Of a DNA stretch of 5,953 nucleotides, positions 1 through 5,199 are shown one piece after another. Numbering within the stretch: the first letter of the stretch is position 1; each line of letters opens with the position of its first letter. The position numbers were made by a program, and so were the translations under genes. The notes under the pieces are model-generated. The model was given only the letters and a program-made list of their open reading frames with translations, made no database searches and was not told the origin of the DNA. The DNA lies in the NCBI GenBank assembly GCA_009885425.1, contig VFKS01000241.1, positions 1 to 5,953 of the forward strand, in the 5' to 3' direction. Origin of the DNA: Novosphingobium sp. GTDB taxonomy: Bacteria > Pseudomonadota > Alphaproteobacteria > Sphingomonadales > Sphingomonadaceae.

Positions 1-628
1 GCTGCGATTGGGCCAGGCTGAACAGGCGATCGCCCAGCTTCAACCGGTGCTGCGGGTCATGCCGGGCAATCGCGATGCGGCAAAACTGTTGGCCGAAGCA
101 ATGCTGGTGCGCGGCGATGCCCGCGGGGCGCTGGCGGTAATCAAGCCGTTTGCTGATCATCCGGCTGCCCGTAACGCAGAGCTTGATCTGGCCGCCAAAG
201 CCGCCAAAGCCGCAGGCGATCCTGCCGCCGCCCGCTATGCGGTGCGGGCCAAGCAGCCGGCGGTCGAGGCCGCTGGTCGCGATCTGGCCGATGCCGATGC
301 GGCCATGCGCAAGGGCAACTGGGCTGGGGCGGTGCAAGCTTATGAGCGCATTCTGGCGGTGACCGACGGCCGCAACCCGTTAGTGCTCAATAACATCGCC
401 TATGCCCAGTTAATGCTCGGCAACCACGACGCGGCGCTTGGTTTTGCAAAGCGCGCCCTCAACGAAGCGCCCAACAATCCGTCGGTGATTGATACCGCCG
501 GGTGGGTCCTATTCAAGACTGGCAAGGATAAAGCCGAAGCCCGGCGCCTGCTGCGGCGGGCGGCCGAGCTGGCGCCGGGCAATTCGGCGATCCGGGCGCA
601 CCTAGCCGAGGCCGAGCGCGCCGGATAG
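1..628 (+). CDS. TPR-repeat protein, C-terminal part (possibly PrsT-type, PEP-CTERM system)
   Basis: The gene enters from the left edge; the open frame runs from base 2 to a TAG at 626-628, so the real start is outside the window and 208 residues are visible. The sequence is Ala/Leu-rich helical repeat. A first pair of TPR-like units lies at about bases 8-250. Then comes a less regular linker, and then consecutive 34-residue units from about base 300, with typical elements such as NNIAYAQLMLGNHDAAL, ALNEAPNNPSVIDTAGWVL and RAAELAPGNSAIRAHLAEA. TPR arrays act as protein-binding scaffolds. The terminal repeats resemble the end of PrsT, the TPR lipoprotein found with exosortase/PEP-CTERM systems. 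The convergent neighbour is a PEP-CTERM protein, which fits that idea. The N-terminal lipobox that would support it lies outside the window, so the specific family is inference; a TPR protein is nearly certain. Confidence 0.85.
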   Translation, partial: LRLGQAEQAIAQLQPVLRVMPGNRDAAKLLAEAMLVRGDARGALAVIKPFADHPAARNAELDLAAKAAKAAGDPAAARYAVRAKQPAVEAAGRDLADADAAMRKGNWAGAVQAYERILAVTDGRNPLVLNNIAYAQLMLGNHDAALGFAKRALNEAPNNPSVIDTAGWVLFKTGKDKAEARRLLRRAAELAPGNSAIRAHLAEAERAG

Positions 629-639
629 GAGCGTCTAGA

Positions 640-1356
640 TCAGGCCGCAGTGAACCGCTGGCGGCGGCGCATCAGGCCAACCCCGACCAGCGCAGCGCCG
701 AACAGGCCCAGCATGCCAGGCTCGGGAACCGAGGTTCCCCCCGAAGTCGAAGTGGTGGTCCCGCCCGAAGTTCCGGTCAGCGTGCCGGATCCGGTCGCCG
801 ACGAGACATTGCCCGCGCCGGTGATCGACTGATAGCGGTTGAAGAAGTCGCTCAAGGTCAGCGAAGTCAGCGGCTGCGCGAAGTTCAGCGTGAAGGTCCC
901 GGTCCCGGTCTGACCATCGGTCAGCCCGCCGCTGCCACCGCCGGCGCAAGAACCTGTCGAGGCATCCTTAAAGCAGACATCGACATTGCCGACGCCGTTG
1001 GGATAGCTTCCGCCGACCGTGTTAAAGCTGAAAGCGCCGGTCGAGCTGGCGCTCGTGATGTTGGGATCGGTGTTGAAGGCAAAGCCAGACATCCGCGAAT
1101 TGACGGGATCACTGGTCGTGTTGGTGACGCTATAGCCGAACCTGTAGCTGTTTCCCGTCACCGCTTGCAGCGTGAAAGTGCCCAGGGCAGATAGCCCGGA
1201 GATGATACTGCCATCCGAAAAACCATTGAAAGTGAAAGTGTAACTTTGCCCGACATCGCCGCCATCAAGCGTAATGGCATCGGCCGAAGCCGGGGTTGCG
1301 GTCAGGGTAAGGGCGCCCAGCGCCAGTGCCGGAGCGAAAGTGCGAAAGAACGACAT
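640..1356 (-). CDS. PEP-CTERM sorting domain protein, probably cistern family
   Basis: A 238-residue exported surface protein. Residues 1-25 form a signal peptide (MSFFRTFAPALALGALTL..., cleavage expected after ASA at 25). The body is a Gly/Ser/Thr/Asn-rich beta-type domain with exactly two cysteines, C128 and C137, the second followed by a glycine-rich AGGGSGG run. A Ser/Thr/Gly linker covers about 182-209. The C terminus has the tripartite sorting signal: PEP at 211-213, a hydrophobic segment at about 214-228, and RRR at 230-232. Exosortase is known to recognise this signal, cleave it and release or anchor the protein at the cell surface. The cysteine/glycine pattern recalls the sphingomonad cistern family; that assignment is from memory. 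The frame stays open 66 codons further upstream, but the ATG at 1354-1356 is chosen because it starts the signal peptide, has GGGGG six bases ahead, and lies just downstream of a sigma-54 promoter. The function of the mature protein is unknown. Confidence 0.92.
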   Translation of the reverse strand: MSFFRTFAPALALGALTLTATPASADAITLDGGDVGQSYTFTFNGFSDGSIISGLSALGTFTLQAVTGNSYRFGYSVTNTTSDPVNSRMSGFAFNTDPNITSASSTGAFSFNTVGGSYPNGVGNVDVCFKDASTGSCAGGGSGGLTDGQTGTGTFTLNFAQPLTSLTLSDFFNRYQSITGAGNVSSATGSGTLTGTSGGTTTSTSGGTSVPEPGMLGLFGAALVGVGLMRRRQRFTAA

Positions 1357-1362
1357 CGGAAA

Positions 1363-1367
1363 CCCCC
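1363..1367 (-). promoter_or_regulatory. G-rich ribosome binding site of the PEP-CTERM gene
   Basis: The minus strand reads TTGGGGG, then six bases, then the ATG at 1356. The same TTGGGGG-N6-ATG arrangement precedes the small exported gene at 2492. It helps to fix the start at 1356 rather than the far upstream codon of the open frame. Confidence 0.6.
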
Positions 1368-1381
1368 AATCAAAATTGATT
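1368..1381 (-). repeat. AT-rich inverted repeat in the PEP-CTERM 5' leader
   Basis: AATCAA and TTGATT form perfect 6-bp arms around a 2-bp spacer, directly next to the GGGGG ribosome binding site and within the predicted first 16 nucleotides of the transcript. It could be an operator, a small RNA structure affecting translation, or simply AT-rich leader sequence; no function can be assigned. Confidence 0.4.
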
Positions 1382-1393
1382 AACGATTGTTGA

Positions 1394-1409
1394 AGCAAAT
1401 CCCGTGCCA
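1394..1409 (-). promoter_or_regulatory. Sigma-54 (RpoN) promoter of the PEP-CTERM gene
   Basis: The minus strand reads TGGCACGGGATTTGCT. This matches the established -24/-12 consensus TGGCACG-N4-TTGCW at every specified position, with the GG (1408-1407) and GC (1396-1395) dinucleotides separated by exactly 10 bp. The predicted transcription start is near 1383, giving a 5' leader of about 27 nt before the ATG at 1356. Sigma-54 promoters upstream of PEP-CTERM genes, with the PrsK/PrsR two-component pair as the activating system, are established for other bacteria. That PrsR acts here is inference. Confidence 0.88.
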
Positions 1410-1426
1410 ATCCCGCACTGCGGCGG

Positions 1427-1469
1427 TTGACAATGGTTAACTGCCGATTTCGAGATGCCGGTTTGTCAA
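1427..1469. repeat. Separated inverted repeat TTGACAA / TTGTCAA in the PEP-CTERM upstream region
   Basis: TTGACAA at 1427-1433 and its exact reverse complement TTGTCAA at 1463-1469 are 29 bp apart, at about -44 and -80 relative to the predicted sigma-54 start. Such half-sites could bind an activator or IHF-assisted complex, but the spacing is wide and chance is possible. Confidence 0.35.
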
Positions 1470-1470
1470 G

Positions 1471-1485
1471 AATTCCGACGGAATT
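1471..1485. promoter_or_regulatory. Perfect 15-bp dyad, candidate upstream activator site
   Basis: AATTCCGACGGAATT is a perfect inverted repeat with 7-bp arms around a single A. It is centred near -95 from the predicted sigma-54 start, within the usual range for enhancer-binding protein sites. It also lies just after the pth stop codon (1491-1493), but the one-base spacer and absence of a T run after it on the minus strand make it a poor terminator. The activator-site role is inference from position and symmetry. Confidence 0.5.
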
Positions 1486-1490
1486 GGTGG

Positions 1491-2060
1491 TTAATCCGCC
1501 ATCCGCAGCGCCAGCTCGCTCATGAAGCGGGCGTCTTCGCCTTTGGCCAGCCAATCGGCTTCGGCGCAGATCGCGCCAAGCATATCGGCCAGCGGGTCCA
1601 TCTCGGCCTTGGCATAGTTGCCCAGAACATAACCCGTCACCCGGTCCTTGTGTCCGGGATGGCCGATCCCGATCCGGACCCGGCGGAAATCGGCGCCAAG
1701 GTGCTGGTCGATCGAGCGCAGCCCGTTGTGCCCGGCGGTGCCGCCGCCCTGCTTCACCTTGACCTTGAACGGGGCGAGATCGAGCTCGTCATGAAACACC
1801 GTCAGCGCCTCGGTGCCGAGCTTGTAAAACCGCAACGCTTCGCCAACCGAGCGCCCGCTTTCGTTCATGAAGGTCGCAGGTTTGAGCAGCAGGACCTTCT
1901 CGCCCCCGATCCGGCCTTCCTGAGTCCAGCCGAGAAACTTCTTTTGCACCGGGCCAAAGCCGTGAATCTCGGCCATGGCGTCCGCCACCATGAAGCCGAC
2001 ATTGTGCCGGTGAAAGGTGTATTGCGGCCCCGGATTGCCGAGACCTACCCAGATTTGCAC
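1491..2060 (-). CDS. pth: Peptidyl-tRNA hydrolase
   Basis: Cytoplasmic enzyme that hydrolyses the ester bond of peptidyl-tRNA dropped from stalled ribosomes, recycling tRNA. The 189-residue product has full family length. Signature positions relative to the E. coli enzyme are all present: N9 in VGLGNPG, catalytic H19 in HRHNVGF, N66 in ATFMNESG, D91 in FHDELDL, and N112 in GGGTAGHNGLRS. The frame has two possible GTG starts, at 2066 and 2060. The second is preferred: the GGAG at 2070-2073 is nine bases from it but only three from the first, and MQIWVGLGNPG matches the usual family N terminus. The gene follows the small exported gene closely and is probably translationally coupled to it. rplY upstream is a common chromosomal partner of pth. 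The stop is TAA at 1491-1493; no clear terminator follows. Confidence 0.97.
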   Translation of the reverse strand: MQIWVGLGNPGPQYTFHRHNVGFMVADAMAEIHGFGPVQKKFLGWTQEGRIGGEKVLLLKPATFMNESGRSVGEALRFYKLGTEALTVFHDELDLAPFKVKVKQGGGTAGHNGLRSIDQHLGADFRRVRIGIGHPGHKDRVTGYVLGNYAKAEMDPLADMLGAICAEADWLAKGEDARFMSELALRMAD

Positions 2061-2069
2061 CGGCACAGG

Positions 2070-2073
2070 CTCC
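2070..2073 (-). promoter_or_regulatory. pth ribosome binding site overlapping the upstream stop codon
   Basis: GGAG on the minus strand shares base 2073 with the TAG stop of the preceding gene (2073-2075) and lies nine bases before the GTG at 2060. The overlap suggests translational coupling and decides between the two GTG starts of pth. Confidence 0.65.
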
Positions 2074-2492
2074 TATTTGGCTGTCGGCGATTTCATCGCG
2101 GTGAGGGCATCCTTTTCGGCCTTTTCCGCATTGGCCATGCAGACCGCGATCTCCATTGATAGCGATTCCTTTGGCGTGGCGATCATTGCAGTGAACAGCG
2201 TTTTGCCTTCGTCCGAACGATTAGTGGCGGAAAATTCCGGGCCCAGCCGGCCAAGGTAATAGAAAAACGCCCGACGCGCATCGTTGCTTAGTGTTTCGGC
2301 GCCCGTACGCTTTTCCGCCAGCGTGGCCGGGTTCTTCAGAACGTCGCGAGCCCGGTTGCCAATGAACATCATCCGCAAGGCGCAGCCGAAATCGCTGGGT
2401 GTCGCCACCTCGGGCTTTTTCTCTACCGCATAGGCCTGCGGAGCAGCGGTTGCCGCGGCCAGAGCAAGCGCGATAGTGACAGTTCGAAGCAT
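2073..2492 (-). CDS. Small exported protein of unknown function
   Basis: A 139-residue protein that I do not recognise. Residues 1-22 form a signal peptide (MLRTVTIALALAAATAAPQA, cleavage expected after AYA at 22), so the mature protein of about 117 residues is predicted to be periplasmic. The mature part is charged and helix-prone. It contains two cysteines, C37 (in SDFGCALRMMF) and C118 (in EIAVCMANAEKAEKDAL), which could form a disulphide. It ends in a Lys/Ala-rich tail. The frame is open further upstream, but that part runs through the hairpins ahead of the gene. Two adjacent ATGs exist (2495 and 2492); 2492 is preferred because GGGGG at 2499-2503 is then six bases away, as for the PEP-CTERM gene. 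It sits between rplY and pth and is probably co-transcribed with pth, with no evident functional link to translation. Confidence 0.8.
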   Translation of the reverse strand: MLRTVTIALALAAATAAPQAYAVEKKPEVATPSDFGCALRMMFIGNRARDVLKNPATLAEKRTGAETLSNDARRAFFYYLGRLGPEFSATNRSDEGKTLFTAMIATPKESLSMEIAVCMANAEKAEKDALTAMKSPTAK

Positions 2493-2503
2493 CATGGACC
2501 CCC

Positions 2504-2540
2504 AAAATGAAAAGCCGGACCGCGTTGCCACGGCCCGGCT
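2504..2540 (-). terminator. Rho-independent terminator or attenuator after rplY
   Basis: On the minus strand AGCCGGGCCG (2540-2531) pairs with CGGTCCGGCT (2522-2513), giving a 10-bp stem with one G-U pair and an 8-nt loop. Directly after comes TTTTCATTTT (the first T closes the stem). This is a good intrinsic terminator shape. It ends next to the GGGGG ribosome binding site of the small exported gene, so it either ends rplY transcription or acts as an attenuator in that gene's leader. Confidence 0.75.
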
Positions 2541-2547
2541 GAACATT

Positions 2548-2559
2548 GGCTTATAAGCC
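2548..2559. promoter_or_regulatory. Perfect palindrome GGCTTATAAGCC
   Basis: A 12-bp perfect palindrome in the rplY-to-exported-gene spacer. Its TATAAG (minus strand) could be a -10 element starting RNA near 2543, just before the terminator-like hairpin. The nearby TTGACC is only 11 bp away, too close for a -35, so a promoter call is weak. An operator role is equally possible. Confidence 0.4.
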
Positions 2560-2570
2560 CTTGCGGGGTC

Positions 2571-2600
2571 AACCGTTACGCGCTGGTGCGCCAAACGGTT
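2571..2600 (-). repeat. Long hairpin just after the rplY stop codon
   Basis: Outer arms AACCGTT and AACGGTT (7 bp) and inner arms GCGC/GCGC (4 bp) are separated by a symmetric 2x2 internal loop and capped by ACCA on the minus strand. It begins eight bases after the rplY stop. With no U run it is not a terminator by itself. It could protect the rplY mRNA 3' end or be part of a folded leader with the next hairpin. Confidence 0.6.
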
Positions 2601-2608
2601 GTGGCCAA

Positions 2609-3223
2609 TCAGGCCTCCGCTTCGCTCTTGGCGTTATCGCCTTCTTCGCTGCGCAGGCCCGAAGGGGCAACGATGGTGGCGATGGTGAAGTCACGATCGG
2701 TGATCGCGCTCTTCGAGCCGGCCGGCAGAACAACGTGGCTGATGTGGATCGAGGCGCCGATATCAAGCCCGGTGACATCGATCTGGATGTCTTCGGGGAT
2801 CTTGTCAGACTCGCAGATCAGTTCCAACTCGTGGCGAACGATGTTGAGCACCGCGCCGCGCTTTAGCCCGGGCGAAGCTTCTTCGTTGATGAACAGCACT
2901 GGCACGGCAACGTTGACGGTCGAATCGGCCGAGAGGCGCAGGAAATCGACGTGGAGCGGGCGATCGGTGACCGGATGGAACGCAACGTCCTTGGGCAGGG
3001 TGCGCAGCTTTTTGCCGCCCACTTCAACCTCGACGATCGAATTGAAGAAGTGGCCAGTGCCGAGCTGCTTGATCAGCAACTTTTCTTCAATGTGGATCGC
3101 CACGGGGTCTTCTTTGCCACCATAGACAACAGCGGGGACACGGCCTTCACGACGCAGTGCACGGGAGGCTCCCTTGCCTGCCTGTTCGCGCGTCTCGGCC
3201 GGCAGGGTCAGCGTATCGCTCAT
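2609..3223 (-). CDS. rplY: Large ribosomal subunit protein bL25 (L25/Ctc form)
   Basis: Binds 5S rRNA in the central protuberance of the 50S subunit. The 204-residue product is the long two-domain form: an N-terminal L25 domain (about 1-96, with [10 protein letters not shown] at 27-36 and [20 protein letters not shown] at 78-97) and the C-terminal TL5/Ctc beta domain (about 100-188, with [17 protein letters not shown] at 119-135). An acidic tail rich in Glu and Ala follows. The start at 3223 is supported by AAAGG (3236-3232) eight bases upstream and by the [14 protein letters not shown] terminus. In related bacteria rplY often precedes pth directly; here a small exported gene and a terminator-like hairpin intervene. 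Its own promoter must lie in 3224-3333 or further upstream; no clear -35/-10 pair was found. Confidence 0.97.
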   Translation of the reverse strand: MSDTLTLPAETREQAGKGASRALRREGRVPAVVYGGKEDPVAIHIEEKLLIKQLGTGHFFNSIVEVEVGGKKLRTLPKDVAFHPVTDRPLHVDFLRLSADSTVNVAVPVLFINEEASPGLKRGAVLNIVRHELELICESDKIPEDIQIDVTGLDIGASIHISHVVLPAGSKSAITDRDFTIATIVAPSGLRSEEGDNAKSEAEA

Positions 3224-3333
3224 AACTCTAGCCTTTCAAAAACTCTGGATTGAACATTTTCTCCGTCACGCCTCCAGGGATGACCATGACGGGAAGCGCG
3301 GGCCGTTAGCGGCTTGCGCTCGGAAATGCAAGG
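3224..3333 (-). other. Spacer upstream of rplY, with weak hairpin
   Basis: This 110-bp spacer holds the rplY ribosome binding site AAAGG at 3232-3236. It also holds an inverted repeat at 3295-3320 (AGCGC...CCG, TTAG loop, CGG...GCGCT) starting 14 bp after the upstream TraB/GumN stop. On the minus strand the stem has two internal A-C mismatches and no U run follows, so it is at best a weak terminator. A separate rplY promoter is expected here, but no convincing -35/-10 pair could be picked by eye. Confidence 0.4.
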
Positions 3334-4224
3334 CTACTGAAGCCGGGTAACTCTCCAGCCGCGCGCGCCCAGCATTGCGGGCAGTCCATCCGCCCCGGCC
3401 AGATGCGCGGCGCCAACTGCCACAAATGGCCGCGCGCCTTGCGCCAGCATTGCATCGAGCTGCACCAGCCAGGCGCGGTTACGTCCGGTCAGCAAAGCCT
3501 CAAGCAGTTCAGGGTGGTTCAGGAAATCCTCGGCTGTTGTCCGCGCGATGAAATTCATGTCACCGCGCATCCACGCGGTCTGAAGCGCCAGCGTTTGGGC
3601 ATCACGACTGGGTGCATCGCGCACCACGGCGGAGAGCAGCGCGCGTTGCTGAGGCTCGGGCAAGCGATCAAAGATCGCAAGCTGGGCGGCGGCACCTTCG
3701 AACTCGGCGATCGGGCCAGACCAGCCTTTGGCCAAGGCCCGGTCGATCCCGTTGGCGGCATCACTCGCGCCGGCTGCGCTATCGGCCTGTTGCAGCATCA
3801 GCGCAGCGGCCCAGGTTTCGTAGGGGTCAAGCTGGGCCGGGGCGATCCCGCCGCCTTTCAGCTCGACCGCCAGTTCATCGCGCAAGTCCGGCTCGATCCG
3901 TTGGTTTAGTGGCGGCAGGCCCGGCGATTGGGCCAGCGCAGCAAAGGCCTTGGCGGTTTTGGTGTCATCGGTGATATCGGCCACTTCCAGCACCAGCCGG
4001 TCGGCCTGTTTCAACGCCGCATCAACCTTGGCTGAGCGCCATTGGACTGGAGCCGGCAGCGAATGAATGGTGCCGAACAGCCAGACTTTCTGCCCTTGCG
4101 GCCCTTCGGCCAACCACAGTGCCGGGTTTACCTCAGCCGGACGACTGCACGACGCGAGTATCAGCGCCGCCAGCAGTGCCAACAGGCCCCTATTGAACAC
4201 GGACCGTCTTGATCCCGCGGTCAT
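3334..4224 (-). CDS. TraB/GumN family protein, predicted lipoprotein
   Basis: A 296-residue member of the TraB/GumN (COG3735) family, related to TIKI/PrgY proteins for which a metal-dependent hydrolase or protease fold has been proposed. The N terminus has Arg residues, a hydrophobic stretch (about 14-25) and a lipobox LASC with C26. Ser at +2 favours the outer membrane under the usual rule. Family landmarks are GTIH (51-54), the acidic LEVAD site with E80, TGRNR (246-250) and GAAH (271-274); the two GxxH motifs and Glu are the putative active-site residues. The chosen ATG at 4224 overlaps the upstream paralogue by 35 bp and has AGGA eight bases before it. A GTG at 4200 would still give a lipoprotein but lacks a good ribosome binding site. 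The substrate is unknown. It is probably in one operon with the next TraB/GumN gene. Confidence 0.88.
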   Translation of the reverse strand: MTAGSRRSVFNRGLLALLAALILASCSRPAEVNPALWLAEGPQGQKVWLFGTIHSLPAPVQWRSAKVDAALKQADRLVLEVADITDDTKTAKAFAALAQSPGLPPLNQRIEPDLRDELAVELKGGGIAPAQLDPYETWAAALMLQQADSAAGASDAANGIDRALAKGWSGPIAEFEGAAAQLAIFDRLPEPQQRALLSAVVRDAPSRDAQTLALQTAWMRGDMNFIARTTAEDFLNHPELLEALLTGRNRAWLVQLDAMLAQGARPFVAVGAAHLAGADGLPAMLGARGWRVTRLQ

Positions 4225-5110
4225 CGAGGAAATCCTGCACCGATCCCTTGCCGCCCAGATGGCCAGCGCCGACCGCGACGAATATGGTGCCGGGCTGATC
4301 GAGCCGCTGGTCGATCCACGCCGCCCAGTTGCGGTTGCGGCCCGTCAGCAGCGCCTCATAAAGCGCTGGATCGTCGGTTTCGGTATTGAGCGTCAGCGCC
4401 AGCGCCTCAGCATCGCCTTTGCTCCACGAACCGACCATCTTGTCGATTTCCTGGGTGATGTTGGGCAGGGCATCGATCACCCCGAACAGGTAGGTCTTCT
4501 GCACATCAGGCGGAAAGCCGTTGAAGATGCCAAGCTGAAAATCAAGCGTCTCCAGCCCGATCCGCGAACGGCCCAGCGCCTTGTTACGCTTGTCGAGCTG
4601 CGCTTCGACCCCGTTGTCCAGCGCGTAACCCTTGCGTTGCAGTGGCAGGATCGCCAGCGCCATTGCCGCAAACCACGGCTTGTAACGATCGAAAGCGGCA
4701 GGCGGCAGGCCCAGCCCGGTCATCGCGGCTTCGTACTTGGTCTTTTCCTCGGCATTCATCAGCCCGCGCAGGCTTTGCCCGGCCGGCAAGGTGCCGTGCT
4801 TGAGCATCAGCGAGACAGATTCACCCTGGTTGACTTCGGGAATTTCGGTGACGAGCTGGCCCGACTGCGCAAACGCGGTGGCAATCGGGCCGTGGTACCA
4901 ATCGATCCCTTCGGGCAGCAGGTGGATTGTGCCGAACAGGTAAATCGTGGTGTCGGCATCCGATATCTTCCACAACGCCGGTTTGGCCAGCGCCGGGGCC
5001 GGGACCGCCTCAACCTTTATCGGAGTGTGGTGGCTTTGCTGGGCCGTTGCCGCCGGGCCGACCAGGGCGAGGGCGGCGAGCGGGGCGAGGAGGGCTTTGA
5101 TCTTGCGCAT
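4190..5110 (-). CDS. TraB/GumN family protein, predicted periplasmic
   Basis: A 306-residue TraB/GumN (COG3735) protein, paralogous to the gene it overlaps downstream. Residues 1-23 form a signal peptide (MRKIKALLAPLAALALVGPA, cleavage expected after ATA at 23) without a lipobox, and the mature chain has no cysteine, so a soluble periplasmic protein is predicted. Landmarks are YLFGTIHLLP with GTIH at 60-63, E89 in TEIPE, DNGVEAQL (166-172) and LETLDFQLGIF (186-196). Then come EALLTGRNRNW (252-262) and GAGH at 281-284. The pair of GxxH motifs plus Glu is the proposed metal or catalytic set of the TIKI/TraB fold; activity and substrate are not known. The open frame continues 37 codons upstream into the glyQ coding region; the ATG at 5110 is chosen because it starts the signal peptide, although no strong Shine-Dalgarno sequence precedes it. 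Confidence 0.88.
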   Translation of the reverse strand: MRKIKALLAPLAALALVGPAATAQQSHHTPIKVEAVPAPALAKPALWKISDADTTIYLFGTIHLLPEGIDWYHGPIATAFAQSGQLVTEIPEVNQGESVSLMLKHGTLPAGQSLRGLMNAEEKTKYEAAMTGLGLPPAAFDRYKPWFAAMALAILPLQRKGYALDNGVEAQLDKRNKALGRSRIGLETLDFQLGIFNGFPPDVQKTYLFGVIDALPNITQEIDKMVGSWSKGDAEALALTLNTETDDPALYEALLTGRNRNWAAWIDQRLDQPGTIFVAVGAGHLGGKGSVQDFLDDRGIKTVRVQ

Positions 5111-5199
5111 GAGACGATCACTAGCGGGGCAAATCCTGCCAGTCGATGAACATTGTGGGATATTGACCGGGCTAGGCCAAACCGCCAAAGGCCAAGGCC
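5111..5199. promoter_or_regulatory. Divergent intergenic region between TraB/GumN and glyQ
   Basis: This 89-bp spacer must carry promoters for both divergent genes unless they are read from elsewhere. The glyQ ribosome binding site AAAGG is at 5187-5191, eight bases before the ATG. No pair of -35/-10 boxes with proper spacing is obvious on either strand: TTGACC at 5164-5169 (+) is too near the glyQ start. Confidence 0.5.

Noticed and set aside
1434..1494. Direct repeat TGGTTAA at 1434-1440 and 1488-1494
   Set aside because: The second copy overlaps the pth stop codon and a 7-bp AT-rich match 54 bp apart is likely by chance.
1357..1554. N-terminal extension of the PEP-CTERM frame by 66 codons
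   Set aside because: It would place the signal peptide internally, run through the sigma-54 promoter and overlap the pth 3' end. The ATG at 1356 has a ribosome binding site and starts a signal peptide.
1455..2159. A 234-codon + strand open frame opposite pth
   Set aside because: It is fully antisense to pth, whose catalytic residues are all present. It starts inside the regulatory spacer and runs into the opposite gene with no family resemblance.
3295..3320. Hairpin after the second TraB/GumN gene as an intrinsic terminator
   Set aside because: On the transcribed strand two internal pairs are A-C mismatches and no U run follows; kept only as a weak feature of the rplY upstream spacer.
5127..5144. 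Possible sigma-54-like TGGCAG...TTGC on the minus strand upstream of the TraB/GumN gene
   Set aside because: The GG and GC dinucleotides are only 8 bp apart instead of the required 10, so it cannot act as a normal -24/-12 promoter.
4067..5149. A 360-codon open frame on the + strand across both TraB/GumN genes
   Set aside because: It is antisense to two genes with clear family motifs and signal peptides. Its translation is Arg/Gln/His-rich without a recognisable domain, as expected from a mirror frame in high-GC DNA.
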